DNA from: Streptomyces sp. CB01249
Lineage (GTDB): Bacteria > Actinomycetota > Actinomycetes > Streptomycetales > Streptomycetaceae
Length of the DNA stretch: 64,000 nt
Direction of reading: 5' to 3'
Assembly (NCBI RefSeq): GCF_001905735.1
Contig: NZ_LISW01000001.1
Span: 1,610,411 to 1,674,410, forward strand
This document shows, piece after piece, positions 8,392-17,084 of this stretch; the first letter of the stretch is position 1, and each line of letters begins with the position of its first letter. The notes under the pieces are model-generated. The model saw only the letters and a program-made list of their open reading frames with translations, made no database searches and was not told where the DNA came from. The position numbers and the translations under genes are program-made.

Positions 8392-9651
8392 ATGACTACG
8401 GCGAAACAGCTGAAGAACACGGACTTCGGGGTCGATCAGGACTCTGGAGGGGAGCCGGCGCCCAGCACCGTGCGTGAGGAAGGCGGGTGCACATTCGGTG
8501 CGGCCCGCGCCGCTACGGAACTTGGTCTCAAGCGGAACGAGTTCGACCTCGCTGTGTACCTGGGAGCGGTCCGGGTGAGGACCGGACCGGACGGCCGGCC
8601 CAGGACCGACCGCGAGGAGCTCGAGCGCCTGCGGGCCCAGGACGGATTTCCCGAAGCGCTGCGCGAACGGGTGCGCACGGTCGGGACCGCCGAGGGGGCC
8701 CAGCTGCTCGGGATCAGCCCGGTCCGGTTCGCCCGGCTCGCCCGGGCGGGATGCCTCACACCTGTCGCCTTCTACCTCAACCGGTACCGGGCGGTGGTGT
8801 GGGTCTATCTCGCCCAGGAGCTCGAAGCGTTGGCTTCCCGGTCGCCGGAGCTCCTGGTGGGCAACAGCCCGGCCTGGATGCGCGGCAGGCTGGATGCCGG
8901 GGCCGACTTGCGGCCGCGCAACTGGCGCTCCCGGCGGATCGAGCGCCTGCTCGCCCTCACCGACGACCCATGGGTGCGCGCGGCGATCGTCGCTCAGGGC
9001 CTGGATCCGGTTCAGCTGGCCGAGGTGGTGGACGACCCCTACGAGCGGGCCCACTTCGCCCGGGTCAGGCCGGAGGCGGTCTTCGGGCGACGAGGGTCGA
9101 CCGCCGGTCGAGAGGCGATGGAGCGGCTGATGCCCGCCGACGATCCGGACGAGATCCTGTGGCGCCGGATCAGCCTGATCGCGGAGCTGGACGCCGCCCG
9201 GGAGGCGCGTCCGGCGCCACGACCGGGGGAGGGGCCGGTGGATGCGGTGCTCGCCGGGCCGGCTGCCTCGGTGTCGCCGCCCTCTGTGCCCGACGGGGCG
9301 GGCGCGCCCGGTGAGCCTGCCGTGCCCGGGCCGGAGGCCGCCGTGCCCGGGCCGGGGCTTGCCGGGTCCGGACTGGAGCCCGGCAAGTCGGGACCGGAGG
9401 CTCCAGGGCCGGGGGTCCGCCCCGTCGGGCATGCCCGCCCCGGGAGCCAGCCCGGGTTGCTGGCCCGGCTGCGGGGGCGCGCGGCCCGGGGGTTGGGGCT
9501 CCGTCGCCCCCGGCACGGCGGGCTGCCGCGTGCAGCGCGGCCCGGCGGGCGCCGGAGGGCCGGGGGCCGGGCCGGTGCGTACGCGGGGCGGGGCGGCGGG
9601 CCCGGCTCGGGTGGCCGCCCGGGGCGGGACGGGGCGGGGTGCTCCGGATAA
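8392..9651 (+). CDS. DUF6397-like conserved streptomycete protein, N-terminal helical domain
   Basis: A 419-residue protein starting at ATG 8392 after GGGGGAG. Residues about 30-230 are helical and contain two successive segments (FGAARAATELGLKRNEFDLAV and GAQLLGISPVRFARLARAG) that look like MerR/excisionase-style helix-turn-helix units. From about residue 235 the protein becomes a long Pro/Gly/Ala-rich low-complexity tail with repeated GPGLAGSG-type words, ending in Arg/Gly-rich sequence. I associate the N-terminal part with DUF6397 from memory, so that label is tentative. DNA binding is an inference. The unusual promoter region with an inverted repeat could be its own operator. Confidence 0.6.
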   Translation: MTTAKQLKNTDFGVDQDSGGEPAPSTVREEGGCTFGAARAATELGLKRNEFDLAVYLGAVRVRTGPDGRPRTDREELERLRAQDGFPEALRERVRTVGTAEGAQLLGISPVRFARLARAGCLTPVAFYLNRYRAVVWVYLAQELEALASRSPELLVGNSPAWMRGRLDAGADLRPRNWRSRRIERLLALTDDPWVRAAIVAQGLDPVQLAEVVDDPYERAHFARVRPEAVFGRRGSTAGREAMERLMPADDPDEILWRRISLIAELDAAREARPAPRPGEGPVDAVLAGPAASVSPPSVPDGAGAPGEPAVPGPEAAVPGPGLAGSGLEPGKSGPEAPGPGVRPVGHARPGSQPGLLARLRGRAARGLGLRRPRHGGLPRAARPGGRRRAGGRAGAYAGRGGGPGSGGRPGRDGAGCSG

Positions 9652-9691
9652 CCCCTGGTGATCGCGGCGCTGACCAGGCATTCTGTGCCCC

Positions 9692-10180
9692 ATGCTGATC
9701 AGGGAAGCCACCCCCGAGGACTGGCCCGCCATCTGGCCGTTCTTCCACGAAATCGTCGCAGCCGGCGAGACCTTCACCTACCCCCTCGACCTCCAGGAGG
9801 CAGACGCCGCCGACTGGTGGCTCCTCAAGCCACCCAACCGGACCGTGGTCGCGGTCGCCGACGACGGCACCGTGCTCGGCACGGCGAAGATGAACAAGAA
9901 CCACATGGGCAACGGCTCCCACATCGGCAGCGCCAGCTACATGGTCGACCCCCGGCACTCCGGGCGCGGTGTCGGACGCGCCCTGTGTGAGTACAGCATC
10001 GACTGGGCGCGCACGGCCGGGTACCGGGCCATGCAGTTCAACGCGGTGGTGGAGACCAACACCGCCGCGGTGAAGCTGTACCGCTCACTCGGCTTCGACA
10101 TCCTGGGCACCCTGCCCGAAGGATTCCACCACCCGGTCGAGGGCTTCGTGGGGCTCCACATCATGCACCGCCGGCTCTGA
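9692..10180 (+). CDS. GNAT family N-acetyltransferase
   Basis: A 162-residue single-domain GNAT enzyme starting at ATG 9692. It opens with MLIREATPEDWPAIW and has the acetyl-CoA pyrophosphate loop RHSGRGVGRALCEYSIDWA around residues 88-108, followed by the NTAAVKLYRSLGFDILGT motif B region typical of small-molecule or L-amino-acid acetyltransferases. The overall pattern resembles phosphinothricin/amino-acid acetyltransferase relatives, but the acceptor substrate cannot be assigned. It is a stand-alone gene. Confidence 0.88.
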   Translation: MLIREATPEDWPAIWPFFHEIVAAGETFTYPLDLQEADAADWWLLKPPNRTVVAVADDGTVLGTAKMNKNHMGNGSHIGSASYMVDPRHSGRGVGRALCEYSIDWARTAGYRAMQFNAVVETNTAAVKLYRSLGFDILGTLPEGFHHPVEGFVGLHIMHRRL

Positions 10181-10367
10181 ACGCGCGGCGGAGAACCGGG
10201 ACAGCCGGGGCGGTCCGGCCCGTGTCCGGCATGTCCCAACCGGCGACGGTGTGGGGGCGGTTGTGACGCAGAAACGGCTGTGGGGCGGGTGCACACCGTG
10301 GGGAAGGGGGCAGTACTGTGCGCTGCACCGCCCATACGGGCGCGAAACATCTGCGGAGGAAATTTCC

Positions 10368-10997
10368 ATGACCATACCCAGGAGATCGTGGCGCGCAGCG
10401 GGAACTCTCGTCGCCGCCGCGGTGGTCGGTCTCTCCGGCGCGGTCCTCACCGCCGGTCCGGCCGCAGCTCACACCCCCACCTGGGACGTGACCTGTGACG
10501 CAGTGAGCCTGCACCTCACTCAGTACAACGCCAATGTCACCAACGAGGTGACCGTCAGCGTCGACGGCAACGACCTGCTGCCGACGGAGACGTTCGGCAA
10601 GGACTTCGAGAAGAAGCTCGAGCTGCCCGAGCACGACCAGCCGCTGACGGTGCGCCTCGTCGTCAAGGCAGGGGACGGCGACCAGTACTCGAAGGACGAG
10701 ACCAAGCAGGCGCCGGTGTGCGAAGGCACCCCGCCGTCGACGCCGACGCCGAGCCCGACCGAGTCGAAGCCGTCCGAGACGCCCACCACGGCGTCCCCCA
10801 GCCCGAGCGTCAAGCCGAGCGAGTCCGCCTCGTCGTCCGCGCCCGCCGCGGCGACGCCGAGCCCCAGCTCGCCGGACCTGGCCGAGACCGGTTCCTCGTC
10901 CGCCACGCCGGTCATCGGTGGCGCGGCGGTGGCCGTGCTGCTGGCCGGCGGCGGCATCATGTGGTCGGTGCGCAAGCGCCGCACCGCACAGCACTGA
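10368..10997 (+). CDS. Sortase-anchored surface protein with LAETG motif
   Basis: A 209-residue exported protein starting at ATG 10368 behind GGAGGA. It has a signal peptide (basic start, hydrophobic core, cleavage after about GPAAA-HT), a small globular domain (about residues 35-120), a Ser/Thr/Pro-rich wall-spanning stalk (about 122-165), then LAETG, a hydrophobic helix and the positively charged tail KRRTAQH. This is the complete cell-wall sorting signal recognised by class E sortases of streptomycetes, which prefer LAxTG. It should end up covalently linked to peptidoglycan. Ligand unknown. Confidence 0.88.
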   Translation: MTIPRRSWRAAGTLVAAAVVGLSGAVLTAGPAAAHTPTWDVTCDAVSLHLTQYNANVTNEVTVSVDGNDLLPTETFGKDFEKKLELPEHDQPLTVRLVVKAGDGDQYSKDETKQAPVCEGTPPSTPTPSPTESKPSETPTTASPSPSVKPSESASSSAPAAATPSPSSPDLAETGSSSATPVIGGAAVAVLLAGGGIMWSVRKRRTAQH

Positions 10998-11003
10998 CGT
11001 AAT

Positions 11004-11042
11004 CCCCGCCGCCCCGTCGCGCACAGCGAAGGGGCGGCGGGG
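11004..11042. terminator. Bidirectional terminator hairpin
   Basis: A 16-bp GC stem with one mismatch (CCCCGCCGCCCC with GGGGCGGCGGGG plus inner pairs) and a 7-nt loop lies between the convergent LAETG gene and the phosphatase gene. Confidence 0.7.
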
Positions 11043-11083
11043 CCGAGGGGCGTACCGTCACGCGCGACGTGGCGGTGCGCCCC

Positions 11084-13255
11084 TCACCGTTGCGCGCCCC
11101 CGCCTCCCGGGCCGTCCCCTGGCGGTTCGGCGGCGTGCCGGTGCACCGGCGGTGTGGTGGGCGGCGCGCTCGGCCCGATCTCGCACCAGACCGCCTTGCC
11201 CTCGCCCCGGGGTTCGATGCCCCAGCGCGTGGAGACGGCGTCGAGCAGCAGCAGCCCCCGGCCCGACGTCGCGGTCTCGCCCGGTGACCGGCGGCGGGGC
11301 CACGCGCTGGACCGGTCCTGCACCGACAGCCGCACCCGGCGGACCGGTTCGGGCAGCACCTCCAGGGTCAGGACGGCCCCGCCCTCCGTGTGGAGCAGCA
11401 CGTTCACCAGCAGCTCACCGGTCACCAGCTCGGCGTCGTCGGCCAGTTCGGCCATGTCCCAGTCGGTCAGGGCCTGGCGCACGATGGTCCGCGCCTCGGA
11501 CAGCCCCTCCGGGTCGGCCTGGTGGATGTACTGGTGGAGCCTCGGTGCCCGGGGCGACCCCGGGTCCGGGCTGCGGCGCAGCACCAGCAGGGCGACGTCG
11601 TCACCCGAGCCCCACCGCTCCCACAGCCGGTCCGACAGATGGTCGGCCAGCGCCTCCGCGCCCGCCGGACCCGCGCTGACCTCGGTGATCAGCGTGCGCA
11701 CCCCCGCGTCGATGTCGGCGCCCGGCTCCTCCACCAGCCCGTCGGTGTACAGCACCAGCGTCTCGCCCGGCACCAGGTCGAGCCGGGTCTCCGGATACTC
11801 CTCGTCCCCGAAGTCGGTCGAGATGCCCAGCGGCATGCCGCCACGCACCCGGGGGCTGCCGACCCGGCCGTCCATGTGCCGGATCAGCGGTCCGAAATGA
11901 CCGGCCCGCACGACCCGCACGGTCCCGGTCTCCAGGTCGACCTGGGCATAGGCGCACGTCGCGAACCGGTCCGTGTCCAGCTCGGCGAGGAACCGCGAGG
12001 CGCGGGCCAGCACCGTCGAGGGAGGGTGCCCCTCGGCGGCGTACGCGCGCAACGCGATCCGGAGCTGTCCCATGATCGCCGCAGCATGCGTGTCGTGCCC
12101 CTGGACGTCACCCACCACGATCCCGAACCGCCCCTTGGGCAGGGCGATCACGTCGTACCAGTCACCGCCGACCTGGCGGCCGCTCCACGCCGCGTGGTAG
12201 CGGACCGCGATCTCGCCGCCCTCGATGTCATGGATGCGGCGCGGCAGCATCGCGGACTGCAGCCCGGTCGCGAACTCGCGCTCCTCGTCGAACAGCTTGG
12301 CCCGCTGAAGGGACTGGGCGACGATCGCGGCGAGTCCGAGGCACAGGTTGCGCTCGTCGGCCGTGAAGGCGGTGCGCTGCCGGTAGAAGAGGGCCAGGCC
12401 GCCGAGCGTCCGTGCCTGGGCGACGAGCGGCAGATAGGCCGCCGCCTGAAACCTCAGCCGTCCCACGTACGGCTCCAGCACCGGGTAGCGCCGCGTCAGC
12501 GCCGCCAGCGAGCCGACGAAGCGGGGGCGCCCGCTGAGTACCGTGTCGGCCAGGGGAAGCGTCGGGTCGAGCCGGCCCGAACCCAGGTCGTCCAGGACCT
12601 CCAGGGACTCACCGCTCAGCGCGATGACGTTCAGCGCCGCGTTGTCCAGCAGCCCGAGGGCCAGCCCGTCGGCGCCCAGCCTCGCGAGCCCGCCGGGACC
12701 GGTCAGGGCGGCGGTCACATCGTCCACCGTCACCGCACGCGACAAGGCACTCGTCGTACGTTCAACTATGTCGGTCTGTCGGCGTCGGCGTTTTTCCAGC
12801 TCCAGCACGAAGTCCGAATGGGTGACCTCGGCTGTCGCGTCCCGCACCAGACCGATCACCCGGCGCGCCTTCCCGCCCTCGCCGCGCAGGATGCGTCCCT
12901 GGACATGCGTCCACTGATCCCGGCCGTCGGCGAGCGGAATCCGGAAGTGGACGTTGTACGAGCTGCCCGCTCCGTTCAGCGCCTCGTCCGTCGCCACGCC
13001 CAGACGGGTCCGCTCCTCCGGGTCCAGCACCTCCGCCAGGGACTCCGGGCGCGCGTCGAACGCGGCCGGGTCCAGACCGAAGACCAGCAGCCCCGCCTCG
13101 TCCATGTCCATGGTCCAGGCTTCGAGATCCCAGTCGAAGCTGCCCGTACGGTTCATGGCGAGCCGTTCCGCCGTACCGGTCTCGCCGACCGGCGTCGTGC
13201 CCTCCGGCCGGCCGGGCGGTCCGGGGACGACCGGCGGCCGGTTCTGATCGGTCAT
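11084..13255 (-). CDS. SpoIIE-type PP2C phosphatase with PAS, GAF and anti-sigma-like kinase domains
   Basis: A 723-residue cytoplasmic regulator starting at ATG 13255; the frame stays open further upstream, but only this start gives a PAS-type N terminus. Order: a PAS domain (about residues 40-160, GSFDWDLEAWTMDMDEAGLLVFG), a GAF-like sensor (about 175-325), a PP2C/SpoIIE phosphatase (about 345-560, with GGDWYDVIALPKGRFGIVVGDVQGHD and VLYTDGLVEE metal-binding Asp residues) and a C-terminal HATPase_c domain of the RsbW/SpoIIAB type (about 590-710). Such proteins control partner-switching of anti-anti-sigma factors in streptomycetes. No anti-anti-sigma gene is adjacent. Confidence 0.92.
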   Translation of the reverse strand: MTDQNRPPVVPGPPGRPEGTTPVGETGTAERLAMNRTGSFDWDLEAWTMDMDEAGLLVFGLDPAAFDARPESLAEVLDPEERTRLGVATDEALNGAGSSYNVHFRIPLADGRDQWTHVQGRILRGEGGKARRVIGLVRDATAEVTHSDFVLELEKRRRRQTDIVERTTSALSRAVTVDDVTAALTGPGGLARLGADGLALGLLDNAALNVIALSGESLEVLDDLGSGRLDPTLPLADTVLSGRPRFVGSLAALTRRYPVLEPYVGRLRFQAAAYLPLVAQARTLGGLALFYRQRTAFTADERNLCLGLAAIVAQSLQRAKLFDEEREFATGLQSAMLPRRIHDIEGGEIAVRYHAAWSGRQVGGDWYDVIALPKGRFGIVVGDVQGHDTHAAAIMGQLRIALRAYAAEGHPPSTVLARASRFLAELDTDRFATCAYAQVDLETGTVRVVRAGHFGPLIRHMDGRVGSPRVRGGMPLGISTDFGDEEYPETRLDLVPGETLVLYTDGLVEEPGADIDAGVRTLITEVSAGPAGAEALADHLSDRLWERWGSGDDVALLVLRRSPDPGSPRAPRLHQYIHQADPEGLSEARTIVRQALTDWDMAELADDAELVTGELLVNVLLHTEGGAVLTLEVLPEPVRRVRLSVQDRSSAWPRRRSPGETATSGRGLLLLDAVSTRWGIEPRGEGKAVWCEIGPSAPPTTPPVHRHAAEPPGDGPGGGGAQR

Positions 13256-13444
13256 TCCAGCTCCGAGGATCGTCCGGCGGGTCCGCCGTACGGCGTGCCT
13301 CAATTGTCCGGCCGGTCCGGCACGCCTGCCACAGCGGAAACCACCCCGCACCGACCGCCCCCAGGGGGCCCGCGCACAATGGCAGCGGAGGACCGTCCCC
13401 CGACCGGCGGACGGCACGGCACCCGGGCTGAGCGGAGCGCGCGC

Positions 13445-14515
13445 ATGAACCACGAGGACCCCGTCCTGCTGCACACCGAAGGACGCGTCCGCCACCTCAC
13501 GCTCAACCGGCCCCGCGCCCTGAACGCGCTCAACCACGCCATGGTGCGGCTCATGGCCGACGCGCTCGACGCAGCCGAGAGCGACGAGGCCGTCGTCGCC
13601 GTGCTGCTCACCGGCGCGGGGGAGCGCGGCCTGTGCGCGGGCGGCGACATCCGTGCCGTCCGCGACGACGCCCTGGCCGGGGGCGCCACCTCGTTGGACT
13701 TCTGGCGGGACGAGTACCGGCTCAACGCGCGGATCGCCCGCTTCCCCAAGCCGTACGTCGCCCTGATGGACGGCATCGTGATGGGCGGCGGCGTCGGAGT
13801 CTCCGCCCACGGCTCCGTCCGGATCGTCACGGAGCGCTCCCGCATCGCGATGCCGGAGACCGGCATCGGGTTCGTCCCGGACGTCGGCGGAACGCACCTG
13901 CTGGGCGCCGCGCCCGGCGAACTCGGTACGCATCTCGCGCTCACCGGCGAGGCGGTCGGCGCGGCCGACGCGCTGCTCTGCGGACTCGCCGACCACTTCG
14001 TCCCCGCCGAAGGGCTCGCCGCGCTCGTCGCCGCCCTGGCCGAGTGCGCGACCCCCGAGGCCGTCACCGCGACCGTCGCGGACCACGCCCGCCCCGCGCC
14101 CGGCGGCGAGCTCGCCGCGCACCGCGCCTGGATCGACTCCTGCTACGCGGCGGACACCGTCGAGGAGATCGTGGACCGCCTCGCCGGCCACGGGGACCCG
14201 GCCGCCAAGCAGGCCGCGGCGACCATCCTGGCCAAGGCGCCCACCTCGCTCAAGGTGACGCTCGAAGCCGTGCGCCGGGCGCGCCGCCTCGGCGGGCTCG
14301 AAGCGGTCCTCGACCAGGAATTCCGCGTCTCGACCGCCGCCTTCGCGGGACCCGACCTGGTGGAGGGCGTCCGCGCCCAGATCGTGGACAAGGACCGCAA
14401 CCCCCGCTGGCACCCCGCCGAGCTCGCCCAGGTCACGGACGAGGACGTGGCCCGCCACTTCGCGCCCCTCGGCGACCGTGAACTCGGCCTCGCACCACTG
14501 CCCGAGGCCGGCTGA
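13445..14515 (+). CDS. Enoyl-CoA hydratase/isomerase family (3-hydroxyisobutyryl-CoA hydrolase-like)
   Basis: A 356-residue crotonase-fold enzyme starting at ATG 13445. The N-terminal domain shows LNRPRALNALNHAMV, the CoA oxyanion-hole segment GLCAGGDIRAV, the second oxyanion strand DGIVMGGGVGVSAHG, and AMPETGIGFVPDVGGTHLL with the conserved catalytic Glu and Asp. The length and C-terminal extension (about residues 230-356, ending in the RNPRWHPAEL segment) are typical of 3-hydroxyisobutyryl-CoA hydrolases of valine catabolism rather than of 260-residue enoyl-CoA hydratases. It is not in an obvious valine-degradation cluster here. Confidence 0.88.
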   Translation: MNHEDPVLLHTEGRVRHLTLNRPRALNALNHAMVRLMADALDAAESDEAVVAVLLTGAGERGLCAGGDIRAVRDDALAGGATSLDFWRDEYRLNARIARFPKPYVALMDGIVMGGGVGVSAHGSVRIVTERSRIAMPETGIGFVPDVGGTHLLGAAPGELGTHLALTGEAVGAADALLCGLADHFVPAEGLAALVAALAECATPEAVTATVADHARPAPGGELAAHRAWIDSCYAADTVEEIVDRLAGHGDPAAKQAAATILAKAPTSLKVTLEAVRRARRLGGLEAVLDQEFRVSTAAFAGPDLVEGVRAQIVDKDRNPRWHPAELAQVTDEDVARHFAPLGDRELGLAPLPEAG

Positions 14516-14548
14516 GGCCCCAGCGGCGGGACCGCTCCGGCGCCCTCC

Positions 14549-14776
14549 TCAGTGGCCGCTGCCCGTCAGGCTCGGCCGGAGCGACCCGACCAGTTCGAAG
14601 AACCGCGTCTCGTTGCCCGCGAACCCCGCCCGCCGGAGCGCCCCGTCCGCCTCCTCCATCGGTGACGTGAGCAACGGCAGGTACACCGGGGCGTCGTCCG
14701 GGTCGGAGAGGGCCGCCCGGGTGGCCTCCAGTAAACGGACATACGCCTGCGCCGCCGCGAGTTCGTCCTTGCGCAT
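14549..14776 (-). CDS. Small hypothetical protein with a TTA codon
   Basis: A 75-residue protein when started at ATG 14776, preceded by CTGGAGATGCTG; a longer form from 14836 is possible but has no ribosome binding site I can see. It is mostly helical (KDELAAAQAYVRLLEATRAAL) with no known motif. The first Leu of RLLEA is encoded by TTA, the rare codon read only by the bldA tRNA in Streptomyces, so its production is probably tied to development. It is convergent with the hydrolase gene at 14515. Confidence 0.55.
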   Translation of the reverse strand: MRKDELAAAQAYVRLLEATRAALSDPDDAPVYLPLLTSPMEEADGALRRAGFAGNETRFFELVGSLRPSLTGSGH

Positions 14777-14866
14777 CTCAGCATCTCCAGGGTCAGAGGT
14801 GTCGGACCCCACCAGCATCCCCCATGGGTCTGACAACGGCGGCGGGCCAGCGGCACGGCACGGCGA

Positions 14867-15352
14867 CTATCGGCCGTCCGGCCGACCCGCCGGCGGCTCG
14901 ACCTCCAGGAACCGGCGACCGCGCGGGCCCCGGTACAGCAGCGCGGTCCAGCCCGACTCCCGCAGCGCACCGGCGCACCGGTTCAGCTCGCCGTCCTCCT
15001 CGTACGCCGCCCCGCTCCCGGCCGGCCCCAGCCACTCCACCCGCACGGTGCCCGGCGATGCCCCCGCCGTCACGCGGTAACCCTTCCCCGTACGCGTCCC
15101 TGACGGCCCGACGGCCGAGGCGGGCAGCCCCGCGGCTTCCAGGGCCAGGGCCACGGCCCGTACCGGACGGTGCAGTTCCCAGGGCGCGGGCACCGACTCC
15201 GGATCGGCCCGGCCGCTGTTCGTCAGCCGCCTGATCTGCACCAGCCCCGCCCACGCCGACCGCACCGAAGCGGCGCGCGCCACCGCATCGCCGGGAGCCG
15301 GAGGGCCGTCCCCGGTCGCCGGTTCGAACCCGCTCTCCTCCTCGCCGCCCAT
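14867..15352 (-). CDS. Conserved hypothetical protein
   Basis: A 161-residue protein when started at ATG 15352, which has the ribosome binding site GGAGGGGG at good spacing; the open frame extends far upstream but only as an antisense shadow of the pentapeptide gene. Residues 20-60 are helical (AVARAASVRSAWAGLVQIRRL) and the C-terminal half alternates short strands (GYRVTAGASPGTVRVEWLGP). No signal peptide, membrane helix or catalytic motif. Function unknown. Confidence 0.55.
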   Translation of the reverse strand: MGGEEESGFEPATGDGPPAPGDAVARAASVRSAWAGLVQIRRLTNSGRADPESVPAPWELHRPVRAVALALEAAGLPASAVGPSGTRTGKGYRVTAGASPGTVRVEWLGPAGSGAAYEEDGELNRCAGALRESGWTALLYRGPRGRRFLEVEPPAGRPDGR

Positions 15353-15487
15353 CCGCGACCCCCTCCGTCCCATCCCCGCAACGCACTCCTGCCAGTGTGC
15401 GCCGCACCACCGACAACGGCCGACCGGAGGCGAAGCCGATAGGCTCCGGTGCTGCTCACGAACACCGGCCCGAAGGATCCACCCACC

Positions 15488-16354
15488 GTGCCCGACACCG
15501 ACCGACCCTCCGGCACCGACCGCCAGGACGGAGACGGCCGAGACGCTCTGCGCGCCGACTGCGGCAACTGCTTCGCCCTGTGCTGCGTCGCGCTGACGCT
15601 CACGCGCTCCGCCGACTTCGCCGTCGACAAGGCGGCGGGCACGCCCTGCCGCAACCTCCGGGACGACTTCCGCTGCGGCATCCACGCGCGGCTGCGCACC
15701 GAGGGATTCCCCGGCTGCACCGTCTACGACTGCTTCGGAGCCGGTCAGAAGGTGTCGGTGGAGATCTTCGGCGGCCGGGACTGGCGCGGCGCACCGGAGA
15801 CCGCGCAGCAGATGTTCGAGGTCTTCCCGGTCGTCCGGCAACTCCACGAACTGCTCTGGTACCTGACGGAGGCGGCCGGCCTCGCCCCCGCCCGCCCCCT
15901 GCGCGGCGAGATCCGGCGCACCCTCGAAGCGACCGAAGCCCTGACCCGCCTCGACGCCACCGCCCTGGCGGAGCTCGACGTGGCCGCCCACCGGGGCGAG
16001 GTCGCCGTACTCCTCGGACGCGTGAGCGAACTCGTGCGCGCCACGGCCCCCCGCCCCACGACCGGCCGCAAGAAGCGCAGCCACCGGGGCGGCGACCTCA
16101 TGGGCGCCCGGCTCAGGAAGGCGGACCTGCGGGGCGCCGATCTGCGCGGCGCCTACCTCATCGCGGCGGACCTCGGCGGCGCCGACCTGCGCCTCGCGGA
16201 CCTCATCGGCGCGGACTTCCGGGACGCGGACCTGACGGGCGCCGACCTGACCGGGGCGTTGTTCCTGACGCAGGCGCAGGTGAACGCCGCCCGGGGGAGC
16301 GCCACCACCCGGCTTCCGTCGTCGCTGCACCGTCCCGCGCACTGGGCGGCGTGA
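15488..16354 (+). CDS. Cys-cluster plus pentapeptide-repeat protein
   Basis: A 288-residue protein; GTG 15488 (after GAAGGAT) is preferred, with GTG 15449 as alternative. The N-terminal domain (about residues 20-90) is rich in cysteines arranged DCGNCFALCC, then single Cys residues in TPC, RCG, GCT and YDC, a pattern like the YkgJ/UPF0153-type metal-binding cluster. After a helical middle (about 100-200) the C-terminal part (about 208-270) consists of A(D/N)LxG-type pentapeptides (ADLRGADLRGAYLIAADLGG) that form a right-handed beta helix. Metal binding is inferred; role unknown. Confidence 0.72.
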   Translation: MPDTDRPSGTDRQDGDGRDALRADCGNCFALCCVALTLTRSADFAVDKAAGTPCRNLRDDFRCGIHARLRTEGFPGCTVYDCFGAGQKVSVEIFGGRDWRGAPETAQQMFEVFPVVRQLHELLWYLTEAAGLAPARPLRGEIRRTLEATEALTRLDATALAELDVAAHRGEVAVLLGRVSELVRATAPRPTTGRKKRSHRGGDLMGARLRKADLRGADLRGAYLIAADLGGADLRLADLIGADFRDADLTGADLTGALFLTQAQVNAARGSATTRLPSSLHRPAHWAA

Positions 16355-16357
16355 CCC

Positions 16358-16864
16358 TCAGGCGTCCGAGGACTCCAGCGCGGCCTTGAGGCGGTCGAGC
16401 GTGGTGCGGATGTTCCGGCGCTGGAACACGGCGAAGGTGTGCCCCCGGGTCGCCACCCGGTCGAAGGCGTTGGCCACGAAGTCCGGCCAGGCGCGGCGGT
16501 CGTCCGTCCAGGTCTCCGTCACCCGGGTCCCGCCCTCCACCGCCTCGAAGCGGTACTCCCACGTGGCGATCGGCCCCCGCAGCAACGGCCGCCGCGCGCC
16601 GATCGCGTGGACCCGGAACGCGAACCGCTGCCCCGGGTCGGCCGCCGTCACCGTGCACCGCGTCGTCCAGCTCACCGGCCCCCGCTTGTTGCGGCCGTCG
16701 AAGACCATGCCGACGTACGCCTCCCGGCGCTCCCCCCGCACCCGCGCGCCCAGGTTCTCCGGGCTCCAGCGGCCCATCGCCGTGGGGTCGCTCAGCCGGG
16801 CGTAGACCTCCAGCGGCCCGGTGCGCACGACGACGCTGTCCGACACGGACATGGTGCGGGGCAT
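16358..16864 (-). CDS. SRPBCC/START-like polyketide cyclase-dehydrase family protein
   Basis: A 168-residue protein starting at ATG 16864. The SRPBCC fold is indicated by the N-terminal SDSVVVRTGPLEVYARLSDPTAMGRWSPE strand-helix, the GMVFDGRNKRGPVSWTTRCTV central strands, WEYRFEAVEGGTRVTETW, and a long C-terminal helix ending in RRNIRTTLDRLKAALE. Members bind small hydrophobic ligands; some are cyclases or aromatases, most are uncharacterised. It is divergent from the radical SAM gene at 17085, with about 220 nt between them. Confidence 0.85.
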   Translation of the reverse strand: MPRTMSVSDSVVVRTGPLEVYARLSDPTAMGRWSPENLGARVRGERREAYVGMVFDGRNKRGPVSWTTRCTVTAADPGQRFAFRVHAIGARRPLLRGPIATWEYRFEAVEGGTRVTETWTDDRRAWPDFVANAFDRVATRGHTFAVFQRRNIRTTLDRLKAALESSDA

Positions 16865-16952
16865 GGGGCACTTCCGTTCCGCGGCCGGCTGCGGTCACCA
16901 CCGGGCGTCGGACCGGCCGCACGGCCGACGGGCTCCCGCCCCCACACCTTAC

Positions 16953-16962
16953 TGACCGGTCA
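16953..16962. promoter_or_regulatory. 10-bp palindrome, TetR-like operator candidate
   Basis: TGACCGGTCA is a perfect palindrome between the divergent SRPBCC (start 16864) and radical SAM (start 17085) genes. ACCGGT-centred palindromes are common TetR-family operators, but no TetR gene lies nearby. Confidence 0.35.
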
Positions 16963-17084
16963 CATAGGATCGGGAGGCGGGGAGTGACGCATCCGGCAGC
17001 CGGGAAGAGAACGCCCCGCGGCCGCGGTTCGTTGCACAGACGTCGCATCCGGAACACGCCGACGACCGACCGAGGAGCCCGCAC

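Noticed and set aside
11390..13444. Long upstream extension of the hydratase-family frame
   Set aside because: It is antisense to the SpoIIE-type phosphatase; the hydratase homology begins only at 13445.
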